Assembly: GCF_016908555.1 (NCBI RefSeq)
Contig: NZ_JAFBEE010000007.1
Span: 68,179-132,178 of the forward strand
DNA length: 64,000 bases
Reading direction: 5' to 3'
DNA from: Alkaliphilus hydrothermalis
Lineage (GTDB): Bacteria; Bacillota; Clostridia; Peptostreptococcales; Natronincolaceae
Shown here: positions 18,223 through 27,517 of the stretch, one piece after another
How positions within the stretch are numbered: position 1 is the stretch's first letter
Layout of the letters: every line of letters begins with the position of its first letter
Notes under the pieces: model-generated
The model's database searches: none
Seen by the model: only the letters and a program-made list of their open reading frames with translations
Told to the model about the DNA's origin: nothing
Position numbers and translations under genes: made by a program

Positions 18223-19593
18223 CTATATTTTTACATATTTCCATTTTCCAGTCCTAAATCTCATATAAAGTATGCAATATCTGATGACCTGATCGACACA
18301 GATGGCTAACCATGCACCAAATAGTCCCATTTTGAAAACTAATACAAATAGAATGCCTAAGGTGACACGAATCCCCCAGATCCCTGCCATGGTGGAAAGT
18401 AAAGGCCACTTGGTATCCCCTGCTCCCCTTAGTCCCCCTGCCAAAATTAGTTGGGAGGATTGGAAGGGCTGTATGATGGCGATCATTCTAAGGGCTATGG
18501 AGGCATTTTTAATTACCGCTGGATCACTGCTATAGAGTCCGATAATCTGTTCCGAAAAGATAAAGAATAAAACTCCTATTGTGGTGGCTACTACTGAACC
18601 TAAGAAACGAACTTCCTTACCATAGGCTTCTGCTAATTCTCTTTTTTCTGCCCCAAGACTTTGACCAATCAAAGCGGAGGCCGCCATAGCAAATGCCATA
18701 CCCGTAGTAAAGGAAAGGGATAATATACTGATGGCTATTTGATGGGAAGCATAAATGACCGTCCCAAGTCCTGCAATGATTCTAACAAATGTTAGATTTC
18801 CCGTACGGAGAACCAACTGTTCTGCTGCTGAAGGTAATCCAATCTTAATCACTTTTTTCATCATTGATTGATCCCATGAAAAGAAGTTTTTAAATCTTAA
18901 CCTAAGTACTGTTCTTCCAGAAGCCAATATTCCTATTAAGAAGATCATCCCCAACATTCTAGCCAGTAGGGTGGCTACCCCTGCACCTGTCACCCCTAGC
19001 TGAGGTGCCCCAAACATACCAAATATTAAAAGATAGTTCATAATGACATTGATAATATTTGCCCCTACGTTAATCATCATTGGGCTTTTAGTATCACCAC
19101 TCCCCCTAAGGACCGCCGCTACAGCTAGGGAGATATTTTGAAATATGATTCCGATCAATGCAACTTTAAAATAGTTTAGTCCTATATCTATAACGTCTTG
19201 ATCTGCCCCCATAAATTTATATATCTGGGTAACGTAGATCATGGCTGGTATGATGATTAGAACCGATAATATAGATGTGATGATAATAACATGTCTTGTG
19301 GCTTTGTTTGCTTCCCCTACATTACCAGCACCAATTTCCCTAGATACAATGGCTGTACCTCCTACATTTAGGGCTTGAAAAATCGCCATTATTAAAAAAA
19401 TAGGTTGATTCGTTAAACCTATAGAGGCGATTGCCGCAGCTCCCAGCTTTCCCACCATAATCATATCGATTGCCCCAACAAGAGAGATCAGGATTAGCTC
19501 CGTCACCGCAGGCCACGCAATATTGATTACATTTCTCCTTAATACTTTTTTGTCACTTTCCTTTATATCCAATATCGCTGCAGCTGTACCCAT
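18223..19593 (-). CDS. MATE-family multidrug/Na+ antiporter
   Basis: 456 residues with 12 predicted membrane segments and the duplicated MATE halves (INIAWPAVTELILISLVGAI and KIGLPSAAEQLVLRTGNL). It probably exports cationic drugs or metabolites in exchange for Na+ or H+. The start is the ATG at 19593 behind AGGGGG; an ATG 27 bases further upstream lacks a site. It is a lone gene, upstream of the tRNA-Ala on the other strand. Substrate unknown. Confidence 0.9.
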   Translation of the reverse strand: MGTAAAILDIKESDKKVLRRNVINIAWPAVTELILISLVGAIDMIMVGKLGAAAIASIGLTNQPIFLIMAIFQALNVGGTAIVSREIGAGNVGEANKATRHVIIITSILSVLIIIPAMIYVTQIYKFMGADQDVIDIGLNYFKVALIGIIFQNISLAVAAVLRGSGDTKSPMMINVGANIINVIMNYLLIFGMFGAPQLGVTGAGVATLLARMLGMIFLIGILASGRTVLRLRFKNFFSWDQSMMKKVIKIGLPSAAEQLVLRTGNLTFVRIIAGLGTVIYASHQIAISILSLSFTTGMAFAMAASALIGQSLGAEKRELAEAYGKEVRFLGSVVATTIGVLFFIFSEQIIGLYSSDPAVIKNASIALRMIAIIQPFQSSQLILAGGLRGAGDTKWPLLSTMAGIWGIRVTLGILFVLVFKMGLFGAWLAICVDQVIRYCILYMRFRTGKWKYVKI

Positions 19594-19711
19594 CCATTTT
19601 GTCCCCCTTATATTTCGCATTACTAAATTCTTTTATATTACTATATTATCAGAAATTAATGATTTTTACAATTATTTAAAAATCCATTAAACATAAAAAT
19701 TTATCATCCTA

Positions 19712-19740
19712 TTGACTTAAATGACTTTTTCTAGTAGAAT
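19712..19740 (+). promoter_or_regulatory. tRNA-Ala promoter
   Basis: TTGACT, 17-base spacer, TAGAAT, ending 22 bases before the tRNA. Confidence 0.75.
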
Positions 19741-19762
19741 TTTACTAGATTAAAAACTTCAT

Positions 19763-19838
19763 GGGGATATAGCTCAGCTGGGAGAGCGCTACACTGGCAG
19801 TGTAGAGGTCAGGGGTTCGAGCCCCCTTATCTCCACCA
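19763..19838 (+). tRNA. tRNA-Ala(GGC)
   Basis: 76 bases with encoded CCA. Acceptor GGGGATA/TATCTCC, anticodon loop CTGGCAG, T-loop TTCGAGC. GGC reads the GCC/GCU alanine codons. It is a single gene with its own promoter and terminator. Confidence 0.97.
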
Positions 19839-19862
19839 GGAAATGATAGGGATTGCTAAAGG

Positions 19863-19890
19863 AAAACCTCGGTATTTGTACCGAGGTTTT
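19863..19890 (+). terminator. tRNA-Ala terminator
   Basis: 12-bp stem AAAACCTCGGTA/TACCGAGGTTTT with a 4-base loop, followed by ATTGTTTT. Confidence 0.9.
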
Positions 19891-19944
19891 ATTGTTTTAA
19901 GATACATCTATTTTCCAACTTATGCTGTAAATTTCTTGTCATAT

Positions 19945-20337
19945 TTACAATTTCTTATTAAAATCATCTATTTCTTTTTTAACCATGTTTTTGTAGTTAT
20001 CATCATTGGGTTCCCATAGCTCTACGATATTTCCAAGTATATCTTCAATTTGAGCAAACTTTCCATATTCATAGGCCTTTATATCTTGAATAATTTTAAC
20101 ATTCTTGTTTTTTAATGATTGTAAGAACTCCTCAAGATTATTAACTGTAAAATTAAGTACAGTTTCACTTGATTCCTTATTATCAAACGTGATTAGAGTG
20201 CACTTATTTGGTGAAAGAAAATTAATACCATATTCAGTAATATCCAAACCTAAAACTTCATGATACCAATTTAGTAATTTTTTCGTATCACCACTAATAT
20301 TCAGAAACACTCCACCAATACCTGTTATTTTTGACAT
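19945..20337 (-). CDS. VOC-family (glyoxalase/bleomycin-resistance fold) protein
   Basis: 130 residues from the ATG at 20337 after GGGGGAGA. It begins MSKITGIGGVFLNISGDTKK and contains WYHEVLGLDITEYG, then DILGNIVELWEPND near the end, the paired beta-alpha-beta modules of a VOC metalloprotein with the C-terminal Glu ligand. The reaction is unknown; relatives bind metals and act on glutathione or bacillithiol adducts, or only bind ligand. It stands alone. Confidence 0.85.
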   Translation of the reverse strand: MSKITGIGGVFLNISGDTKKLLNWYHEVLGLDITEYGINFLSPNKCTLITFDNKESSETVLNFTVNNLEEFLQSLKNKNVKIIQDIKAYEYGKFAQIEDILGNIVELWEPNDDNYKNMVKKEIDDFNKKL

Positions 20338-20566
20338 ATAATCTCCCCCATATATGTATATATGAATCAATTCTCTTTTCTACATCAATCTCGCTCCTTA
20401 AAAGTCTCAATAATCTTATCCTGCTTTCGCTCCTTTTATTAAGTCTTACTTAGGTATTCCCCATTATTGTAATTTTTCCTTTATTTTGATGTCAAAAGGT
20501 TTCCTTAACATAATCTTACTTCCTGCATAAAATAGTTAATACTTAAATCCAAAAGGGGGGCTTCAC

Positions 20567-21487
20567 TTGGAAATGTCAGTGATTATAGAAAGTGTTACTT
20601 CATTATTTATTATCATTTTAGTGGGGGTCTATGGAAGCAAGAGAAATATTATTACACCCGAAGTAAACAAAGCATTGATCGCTATACTCATCCAAATTGC
20701 TTTGCCCTTCATGATTCTTTCATCATTTACATTTACATATAGTGATACAGTTAAGTCTAATGTCATAAATACATTTTATTATTCTATCATAGGGTACATT
20801 CTCATAATAGCTGTTTCTCATTTGATGTTATTGCCTATCAAAAATGATAAAAAAACAATACTACATTTCGCTAATGTCTTTACAAATACAGGGTATGTAG
20901 GTTTTCCTATATTAAATTCAATTTATGGCCCAGAGGGAATCATCTATGGTTCTATATTTAATATGTTCTTTGTAATACTTTTATGGACATATGGCCTTAT
21001 GCTATTTAGAGGTGATTCTGAAAAAAATGACTTCAGAAATGAACTGAAAAAAATCCTTACAAATCCCTCCATTATAGCAGTTTGTATCGGTATTATCATT
21101 ATGGTATCGAATATTAAACCCCCTAGAGCAATTTTGTCTAGTATTAATAGTATAGGAAGTATTACTGGTCCCTTGTCCATGATCATAATCGGAGTTATAC
21201 TCTCAAACACTAAAATTCAAAAGTATTTGAAGGACTGGACATTGTATTATGGCGTCATTACTAAGCTGATTATCATACCTGGTATCCTTTACTTCTTATC
21301 ATTATTAGTAGGGACATCCAAAGCTATCAATACAGTAATTATTATGAGTGCTATGCCAGCTGCTGCCATGACTGCAATTCTAGCAGAAAATTTTGATACA
21401 GAAAAAGAATATGCAGCCGTTATTGTATCTGTAACCACACTGCTGTCTTTAATTACAGTTACTTTACTATTGAGGATCATCCTTTAG
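20567..21487 (+). CDS. AEC-family (auxin efflux carrier-like) transporter
   Basis: 306 residues with about ten membrane segments in two halves. N-terminal LFIIILVGVYGSKRNII and VFTNTGYVGFPILNSIYG are typical of the AEC/MdcF/MleP group, which moves malate, malonate or other organic acids. The start is probably the TTG at 20567 (GGGGGG ends 7 bases before it), with an ATG two codons inside as an alternative. No partner gene; substrate unknown. Confidence 0.88.
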   Translation: MEMSVIIESVTSLFIIILVGVYGSKRNIITPEVNKALIAILIQIALPFMILSSFTFTYSDTVKSNVINTFYYSIIGYILIIAVSHLMLLPIKNDKKTILHFANVFTNTGYVGFPILNSIYGPEGIIYGSIFNMFFVILLWTYGLMLFRGDSEKNDFRNELKKILTNPSIIAVCIGIIIMVSNIKPPRAILSSINSIGSITGPLSMIIIGVILSNTKIQKYLKDWTLYYGVITKLIIIPGILYFLSLLVGTSKAINTVIIMSAMPAAAMTAILAENFDTEKEYAAVIVSVTTLLSLITVTLLLRIIL

Positions 21488-21619
21488 TTTTCAAAGTAAA
21501 ACAAAGGACTGTGCCTCTTCCTCGAACCTACAAAAGGGCCAGTTACTCTTATAGTATCACTAATATTAAAAAATAATTATTAATTAGAATTAAGCTTAAG
21601 ATAATCCCCTTAGGTAAAA

Positions 21620-21644
21620 TTCCCTCAAACCGTAGCTTGAGGGA
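21620..21644 (-). terminator. Hairpin between convergent genes
   Basis: 9-bp stem TTCCCTCAA/TTGAGGGAA with a 7-base loop; TTTTA follows on the minus strand, so it probably ends the GNAT transcript at 21708. Confidence 0.55.
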
Positions 21645-21707
21645 ACATAAGTACACTTTAATATTTACTTAAAACTTTCAACACCTTTAAATCAAGTTGC
21701 ATGAGTC

Positions 21708-22154
21708 TCATTTATTATTAATGCTAACTCTTCTGAAGACCATCTCGTCGTCATCATATTCACCTCGGAACTCAAATCCGAATTTACCAAGTAGATTGTG
21801 CATCTTTTTATTCTCTGGATGAACACTTGCTGCTAATTTATTATAACCCTTTTCACTGGCCTCATTGATAATTAATTGGAGAGTTTCACTAGCAAAGCCA
21901 TTATTCCTATAATCTAAACCAATCATGAGTCTATCGATATGAAACATATCATGCTCATCTTCATCCTCTCCATGCAAGGTATAACCAACCATTGTCTGGT
22001 CATTGTATATGGCTCTTGAGATTGCTTTTGGATAAAACTGCGCCTGTGCTATAGAAAAAAGATTTGAAGCAATAAATTTCCTTGCATTTTCCTCTTCCTT
22101 TAAACCAATACATTCTATCCAGTTTTCTTCCGTTATCTCCTCTAAGCGAATCAT
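21708..22154 (-). CDS. GNAT-family N-acetyltransferase (SpeG/YkkB-like)
   Basis: 148 residues from the ATG at 22154 after AAGGAGG; an upstream in-frame start has no site. It opens IRLEEITEENWIECIGL and has FHIDRLMIGLDYRNNGFASE, the acetyl-CoA binding turn, with ASVHPENKKMHNLLGKFGF after it. This form resembles diamine/spermidine acetyltransferases, but the substrate is inferred only from general likeness. The neighbouring gene is another GNAT, 80 bases upstream. Confidence 0.87.
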   Translation of the reverse strand: MIRLEEITEENWIECIGLKEEENARKFIASNLFSIAQAQFYPKAISRAIYNDQTMVGYTLHGEDEDEHDMFHIDRLMIGLDYRNNGFASETLQLIINEASEKGYNKLAASVHPENKKMHNLLGKFGFEFRGEYDDDEMVFRRVSINNK

Positions 22155-22234
22155 AAAATCCTCCTTCTCTTCCTTAGGCAATCTAAACAAAGCCCCAATT
22201 TAATTTACTATTAAATCTAGAGTCAACCTGATCT

Positions 22235-22699
22235 CTAATAGCTTTTCCTCATGGCAATAAATTCTGTGTCCTGATTATTTACAAACCATGTAAGTTCATC
22301 TATCTTTTCAAAACCTAGTTTTTCATAGACTCGTATAGCCCTTTTATTGAACTTTGCAACTAGTAACTCTAATTTGTCAAACTTATATTTTTCTCTGCCA
22401 AAATCCAGTACAGCACTAATAATTTCTGTCCCCATTCCCCTTCCAGTAAGACTAGGTCTCATTTGTACGCCAAACATAAATACATCTTTTTCATCATCGT
22501 AATCAAAACTAAAGTTGCCCATTAATTCTTGTTCATCATTATATAAAACAAATGCATTTTCCTCTGTATGTATATTTCTTGCCCATTGTTGCTTAACCTC
22601 AGTTTTGTCGTTATTATAAAAGGAGTATTCTCCTTCATATTTCCATGTAGCTATATCAATAGCATCAGTTTCTGTCGGATTCTTAAATTCTATTCTCAT
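22235..22699 (-). CDS. GNAT-family N-acetyltransferase
   Basis: 154 residues; the ATG at 22699 follows GGGGGG. It has FGVQMRPSLTGRGMGTEIIS for acetyl-CoA and VAKFNKRAIRVYEKLGFEK near the end, a RimJ/RimL-like layout. Substrate unknown. It lies directly upstream of the second GNAT, and the two may share a transcript. Confidence 0.86.
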   Translation of the reverse strand: MRIEFKNPTETDAIDIATWKYEGEYSFYNNDKTEVKQQWARNIHTEENAFVLYNDEQELMGNFSFDYDDEKDVFMFGVQMRPSLTGRGMGTEIISAVLDFGREKYKFDKLELLVAKFNKRAIRVYEKLGFEKIDELTWFVNNQDTEFIAMRKSY

Positions 22700-22813
22700 T
22701 TTAATTCCCCCCATGTTAAATATTATAAGACTACTTACTTTATTCTATCAAATATAAATTGATCTAGTAATCTCATAAACAGTACTTAATCAAACTTGAG
22801 CTTTTTAATAAGT

Positions 22814-22854
22814 AAATGGACATTTATTATTAATCTGATTAATAAATGTCCATT
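22814..22854 (-). terminator. Long AT-rich hairpin ending the CD3324-family gene
   Basis: 16-bp stem AAATGGACATTTATTA/TAATAAATGTCCATTT just beyond the stop at 22859. The T-tract is weak, but the stem is unusually long. Confidence 0.6.
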
Positions 22855-22858
22855 TATA

Positions 22859-23137
22859 TTATAATTTCCTTCTCTTTTCTTTACTTAGAATTCTTCTTAT
22901 GCTCTTTTCCGAAAGATAGTATACTTCTGCCAACTCGACTACAGTAGTCCCTTGGGTATATTTATTAAAAATTTCTTTATCTCTATTCTTAAAATTATTT
23001 TTCGTACCATTTTTTTCACCCCAGGATTTTTTATTCTCAATTTTTCTTGGAATATATAAGTATTCACCGTCAATATATTGTTGAATCAGCTCTACTACTT
23101 CCTCTGGTAATACACTTTGTGCACTAATATGACCCAT
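22859..23137 (-). CDS. CD3324-family protein with HTH C-terminus
   Basis: 92 residues. The opening GHISAQSVLPEEVVELIQQY and DGEYLYIPRKIENKKSWGE are the marks of the CD3324 family of clostridial proteins, related to Mor/C-type activators. The last ~35 residues form a helix-turn-helix (TTVVELAEVYYLSEKSIRRI). Probably a small DNA-binding regulator; target unknown. The start follows AAGGAGGG. A ~230-base leader with hairpins lies upstream. Confidence 0.8.
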   Translation of the reverse strand: MGHISAQSVLPEEVVELIQQYIDGEYLYIPRKIENKKSWGEKNGTKNNFKNRDKEIFNKYTQGTTVVELAEVYYLSEKSIRRILSKEKRRKL

Positions 23138-23216
23138 CGCTTTGCCCTCCTTATGAAATATGGATCAGAGCAAAGACTACCTACAAGACACTTTAATGCC
23201 CTATTGCTTTAGTTTT

Positions 23217-23239
23217 CTCATAGCAGTCTTTGCTATGAG
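23217..23239 (-). other. Hairpin in the CD3324 leader
   Basis: Stem CTCATAGCA/TGCTATGAG. The AGTCTTTGC at 23225-23233 is also complementary to GCAAAGACT at 23169-23177, close to the ribosome site, so two alternative pairings are possible. Confidence 0.45.
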
Positions 23240-23311
23240 TTTAAGAACACCTTTAAAGATGGATATTTCACTGACTTCACTTCCCTTCATATCTCCAGTT
23301 CAGCTATAGAT

Positions 23312-23343
23312 AAAAAAACATATGGATATTATTAACATCCATT
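23312..23343 (-). terminator. Terminator-like hairpin upstream of the CD3324-family gene
   Basis: Stem ATGGAT/ATCCAT extended by GTTAATAAT, then a TTTTTTT run on the minus strand. It lies only ~25 bases after a likely transcription start, so it may attenuate the CD3324 transcript. Confidence 0.5.
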
Positions 23344-23368
23344 TATGTAATTCTATGTCACCAGTATA

Positions 23369-23397
23369 ATTTTATAGAATTTTTTATGTTTTGTCAA
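23369..23397 (-). promoter_or_regulatory. Candidate promoter for the CD3324-family gene
   Basis: TTGACA, 17-base spacer, TAAAAT on the minus strand, 230 bases before the ATG at 23137. Confidence 0.5.
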
Positions 23398-23501
23398 TTT
23401 TCAAACAGTTAACTGTTTTATATTAATTCATTAAAATGACTTTATGTATTTGAACAGTCTCTATAAAATAAAACCATCCAAATTTCTTTATGGATTGCTT
23501 A

Positions 23502-23639
23502 TTACCTATGTCTATATACACTTTCTGTAGTGCTAGTACTGATTCCATATTCTTTACCTAGTCTCATAATTGTCCCTCTAGGGGTATACAGAAGCGACCC
23601 CTTCCTTAGTGTCAGTGTCACACCTACAGAATGAGTCGC
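23502..23639 (-). pseudogene. Possible remnant of an HTH-coding gene
   Basis: A 45-codon open stretch without a good start ends with LLYTPRGTIMRLGKEYGIS and a stop. The end resembles the helix-turn-helix of small regulators or transposase orfA proteins, and roughly lines up with the HTH of the neighbouring CD3324 protein. No ribosome site is present. Weak evidence. Confidence 0.25.
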
Positions 23640-23655
23640 CTAATCATTTAAATAT

Positions 23656-24591
23656 TTATCTCTTATCTTCTACTTTTTCCTTCTTCAACCGCTCCCTCAA
23701 CTCCGCCAAATCATCAGGTAGAGGCGCTTTCACCACAATTTCATTCTTAAATCTTGGTTGATAAAACTTCAAATAAGCTGCATGGAGGGCCTGTCTACCT
23801 ATTAGTTTGCCGTCTGGGTTCCCGTAAAGGGTATCTCCTATGATGGAATGTCCTAAATGGTTCATATGTACCCTTATTTGATGGGTACGACCTGTTAGGA
23901 GCTCCACCTCTAGCATTGTGGCGTTTTCGTATCTTTCCAGTACCTTATATCTCGTGATGGAAGCCTGTCCTGCTTCATCCACTACCCTTTTAATACTATC
24001 CTCTGTAGGCCGATGGATGGGGGCATCAATTGTCCCTGCATCTGCTTCTACAATCCCCTCTACAAAGGTAATATATCTTTTTTCCACTAAATCTGCCTGC
24101 ATCTGCTCCGACAAAACATGGTGGGCATAGGGATTCTTTGCGATCACCAAAAGTCCAGAGGTGTCCATGTCCAATCTATTTACAAATCTAATTCTGTATT
24201 CAAACCCCTTTTTTTGCAGATAATAAGAAGCAGCATTAGCAATCGTATAGATAGGATGACTTTTAGTAGGATGGGATACGATTCCCGGCTGTTTATTAAT
24301 CACAATGACATCTACATCTTCATATATTACATGGAATGGAATGTCTTGAGGTGTAAATTGGTTAGGTTCTTCCTCCATCAAAATCTTTATGTAGTCCCCT
24401 TCCTTTACCTCCTCATGATATTTTACATATTCATCATTAAGAAAAACCGATTTGTCCTTCTTTAATTTAGTAAGCAGTCGACTTGAAAAATCAAGCCTGG
24501 TCTTCAATACCTGCTTGATGGTTTTAAAATGATCCTCCGCCTCTACTTGATACACCATCATTTGCTCTGTTTGCTGGTCTGATATCAGCAT
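23656..24591 (-). CDS. RluA-family pseudouridine synthase
   Basis: 311 residues from the ATG at 24591 after AGAAGGTG. The catalytic Asp lies in FVNRLDMDTSGLLVIAKN. An S4-like N-terminus (TRLDFSSRLLTKLKKDKSVFLN) and the RTHQIRVHMNHLGHSIIGD motif complete the RluA layout. It converts specific uridines in rRNA or tRNA to pseudouridine; the target position cannot be told. A short AT-rich stretch separates it from nadK on the other strand. Confidence 0.92.
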   Translation of the reverse strand: MLISDQQTEQMMVYQVEAEDHFKTIKQVLKTRLDFSSRLLTKLKKDKSVFLNDEYVKYHEEVKEGDYIKILMEEEPNQFTPQDIPFHVIYEDVDVIVINKQPGIVSHPTKSHPIYTIANAASYYLQKKGFEYRIRFVNRLDMDTSGLLVIAKNPYAHHVLSEQMQADLVEKRYITFVEGIVEADAGTIDAPIHRPTEDSIKRVVDEAGQASITRYKVLERYENATMLEVELLTGRTHQIRVHMNHLGHSIIGDTLYGNPDGKLIGRQALHAAYLKFYQPRFKNEIVVKAPLPDDLAELRERLKKEKVEDKR

Positions 24592-24855
24592 TTTTTCACC
24601 TTCTTTCATTCGCATGGCTATTATATTATGAAAATAATCCTATATCAATATGTTTTTTCTACTTGTTAAAGATTTTTCAATCCCTATAAAAGGATTTTTC
24701 CTTCTCATATAGAATTACTAAATTAATAACATTTATACGGATAAACGCTATTTAAGGAATATATTACATTATAAATGATTATTCTGATAACATATGGAAA
24801 TACACAAACTAAGACATAGATACAATCTCTAAATTATTTTTAAAGGAGAATGCTT

Positions 24856-25668
24856 ATGAATACCAATGGTAATAAGGTCATTAATATTATACATAATAAT
24901 GCTAAGTTTTCTATAGATACTGCCAGTTATGTAAAAAAGAAATTCATCCAAATGGGCTACGAGGTTACTGATGTGTTTGATTTCACGGCTGATTTAGTTG
25001 TCTGTATCGGTGGGGATGGTTCCCTCTTAAGAATGCTCCACACCTATCAATTCCCTGATATCCCTGTTGTGGGGATTAACACTGGCCATTTAGGATTCTT
25101 AGTAGAAATCAATCCCGATGAAATAGACGATTTTCTAGACAGATATCATGCTGGGGAATATTTCATAGAAGAAATTAATCCAATAGAGGCAGTAATCTGT
25201 ACCCGAACAGATTGTATCAATGCCTTTGCCCTCAACGAAATTGTCATCAAGGGGGATTTATCCAGGACGGTTCATTTGGACCTTTCAGTAAACGATCAAT
25301 TAATCCAACGTTTCAGCGGTGATGGAATACTTTGTGCCACCTCTACCGGTAGTACTGCCTACAATTATTCTATAGGTGGTTCTATTGTAGACCCTAGTCT
25401 ACAGGTGATACAAGTCAGTCCTCTGGCTCCTATTAATACCAATGCATACCGTTCCTTTACCTCCAGCGTTATCCTTCCCTCCAATGCAACTATTAAGGTA
25501 AACCCTGAGTATCGTTTTGAGGACTCCATCGTAATTGTCAGCGATGGTATGGAGCATAGACATAACGGTATTGTTGAAGTATCCTTAAAACTCTCAAGTC
25601 TTAATATTAAAATGCTTAGACTTAAAGGATTTGAATTCTGGAGTAAAGTAAAGGAAAAGTTCCTATAG
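24856..25668 (+). CDS. nadK: NAD kinase
   Basis: 270 residues. The GGDGSLLRML motif (near 52), NTGHLGFLVEI and ATSTGSTAYNYSIGG are diagnostic of NAD kinase, which makes NADP+ from NAD+ with ATP or polyphosphate. The start is the ATG at 24856, seven bases after GGAG; an ATG two codons upstream overlaps the site. At 270 residues it has the compact Firmicute size. Monocistronic. Confidence 0.95.
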   Translation: MNTNGNKVINIIHNNAKFSIDTASYVKKKFIQMGYEVTDVFDFTADLVVCIGGDGSLLRMLHTYQFPDIPVVGINTGHLGFLVEINPDEIDDFLDRYHAGEYFIEEINPIEAVICTRTDCINAFALNEIVIKGDLSRTVHLDLSVNDQLIQRFSGDGILCATSTGSTAYNYSIGGSIVDPSLQVIQVSPLAPINTNAYRSFTSSVILPSNATIKVNPEYRFEDSIVIVSDGMEHRHNGIVEVSLKLSSLNIKMLRLKGFEFWSKVKEKFL

Positions 25669-25817
25669 ATAAATCCAAATACTGTAAAATCAAAATTCCC
25701 TACAAATGAATCCTATTAAACTTAAGGAAGTCATTGTGGGGAATTTTCAAGTTTCATTTTGAAATACATTCAACTTGTATACTTACTTGTACTTACATCT
25801 GTTTTATGATGAGGCTT

Positions 25818-26456
25818 TTAATACTTACTTAATTCATTATATATGAAATTTGCATTGCCCTCTGCCCATACCCTATGTTGCTTTTCATTCTTATAAAAAA
25901 CTAAAGCTTGAGTTTCTGGGATCACACGCCATACACAGTTGAATTTCTCATATTTATTGTGAATCAATAATTCTTCTAGAATCATCATGTTTTCATAAAA
26001 ATCCTCTTCATAAATAGCCCTCAGCTTTTTCTCGGGAGTTATATGCTGATAAGAGTCCACCGCCATTGCCTTCAGCACCCATTCAAGTTCCTTTAGCTTT
26101 CCAATCATTTTTAACATAAAGTATTTTTTTTCAACAAAAATATAAGTCTTAATATCGTCAGTAACGTTAAATCCTCCCTCTAACTTCTCAAAGAGGTATT
26201 GATTCACCAACATATAGTCCTTTTCATTCATTTTGGTTGCTACTATATTAATAAACTCTGCTTCTGAAAGTCCCCTTATAGCCTCCATCAGTTCTTCGTC
26301 ATCATCATATGAGTCGTAGTCTGTTATATTCATAATCAAGTCTGGAAAAATCTCTGCGTTCAACCAAACCCACTGTTCCTTTTTTAAGTCTACTCCAAAT
26401 AAAGTTTCTAAATCACAGTCCTTAATTGCTTCCACTAAATTAAATTTGATTTTCAT
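25818..26456 (-). CDS. Hypothetical acidic protein
   Basis: About 212 residues, rich in Glu, Asp and Lys, no membrane segment, one acidic patch (DYDSYDDDEELMEA) and aromatic-rich C-terminus (CVWRVIPETQALVFYKN). I do not recognise the family. The start is uncertain: GAGGGTGATG offers a GTG or the ATG at 26456, and the frame is open to 26480. It lies between convergent nadK and a divergent NUDIX gene, with no functional context. Confidence 0.6.
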   Translation of the reverse strand: MKIKFNLVEAIKDCDLETLFGVDLKKEQWVWLNAEIFPDLIMNITDYDSYDDDEELMEAIRGLSEAEFINIVATKMNEKDYMLVNQYLFEKLEGGFNVTDDIKTYIFVEKKYFMLKMIGKLKELEWVLKAMAVDSYQHITPEKKLRAIYEEDFYENMMILEELLIHNKYEKFNCVWRVIPETQALVFYKNEKQHRVWAEGNANFIYNELSKY

Positions 26457-26681
26457 CACCCTCTTTATATTTGGTATCATTATACTTTATAAAGCCAACA
26501 TAAAACAAGTTAAACGATAAAGTACGCCGATCTTTTATAATAATATTTGTATGTGGTAACCTTAATCATAATACTACTATATTGATTAGAATGTGTAGTC
26601 CTTCAAAAAATATTATATAATTAAACTGTCAAAGTCTTTTTAAACATTAAAACAATACTAACTAAGATAGGAGCAATTCAA

Positions 26682-27158
26682 ATGAGAGAACATAATTTTA
26701 TTGGTGTGGGGGGTCTCCTATATCATCAAAGCAAGTATTTATTAGTCAGACATTCCTATGGTGAATACAATGAACAATGGATTATCCCTGGAGGATTTGT
26801 TAAGGATGGAGAACACCCCAGTGCCGCAGTCGAAAGAGAAGTTTTTGAAGAGACATCAATTAAAGCTAAATCAAAAGAGCTAGTGGCGGTACGTACCCGA
26901 CAAAGAAGTGAAAAATGTTTGGATTGTTATCTTGTTTTTACTATGGATTATCTAAAGGGAGAGGCTATATCCGATGGAAAGGAAAATTCTGCTGCTGGTT
27001 TTTTCAATTATGAAGAAGTGTTGAATCTAAAAAATGTTATTCCCTTATCCAAAATCATCATTGAAAAACACCACAATGGAGCTTTGAGATCACTAGAACT
27101 AGTGAAGGATATTGATCCCTACACCCCTGACAATCAATTCCTTCACCTATATATTTAA
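26682..27158 (+). CDS. NUDIX hydrolase
   Basis: 158 residues. The Nudix box runs from GGFVKDGEHPSAAVERE to VFEETSI, with the catalytic REVFEE intact and Ser replacing the final Gly. The enzyme hydrolyses a nucleoside diphosphate linked to another moiety; substrate unknown. An ATG at 26682 follows ATAGGAG. It is monocistronic. Confidence 0.87.
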   Translation: MREHNFIGVGGLLYHQSKYLLVRHSYGEYNEQWIIPGGFVKDGEHPSAAVEREVFEETSIKAKSKELVAVRTRQRSEKCLDCYLVFTMDYLKGEAISDGKENSAAGFFNYEEVLNLKNVIPLSKIIIEKHHNGALRSLELVKDIDPYTPDNQFLHLYI

Positions 27159-27517
27159 TTGAGCAAAAAACAGAGCTCCATTACTATGGATCTTCTTTGT
27201 TTTATCTAATTAGGTTTCCTCTCCTGTTGGACGAATAACCTTTGATATTTAGAAGCAAAAGGAGTTCAGTTTAAAATAAACTAAACTCCTTCGACTATTT
27301 TAAGTACATCTTTTAAAAGTATAGATAAAAAAACAATTAAAAAGAAAAAAACTGATATAATGTATAAAACTAATACATTAAGACCTTAAAACCATAAATA
27401 CCAAGTGTATACATTTTTTTCTGTAAATAATAACAAATAAAAATTAATTATCATTATAATATTTACTATGAATTCTAACATATTTTTGATTTGTATGATA
27501 ATTTTCCCTATTAACTG
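27159..27517. other. AT-rich intergenic region
   Basis: 359 bases between convergent genes. The only structure seen is the hairpin at 27259-27291, plus a weaker one near 27173-27205 just past the NUDIX stop. No coding signal. Confidence 0.6.
27259..27291 (-). terminator. Hairpin between NUDIX and symporter genes
   Basis: 14-bp arms AAGGAGTTCAGTTT/AAACTAAACTCCTT with one mismatch and a 5-base loop. TTTTG follows on the minus strand. Probably ends the symporter transcript, although 226 bases beyond its stop. Confidence 0.45.

Noticed and set aside
23502..23639. A complete small gene or insertion sequence.
   Set aside because: No start codon with a ribosome site, no terminal inverted repeats; only an HTH-like end, so reported as a weak remnant.
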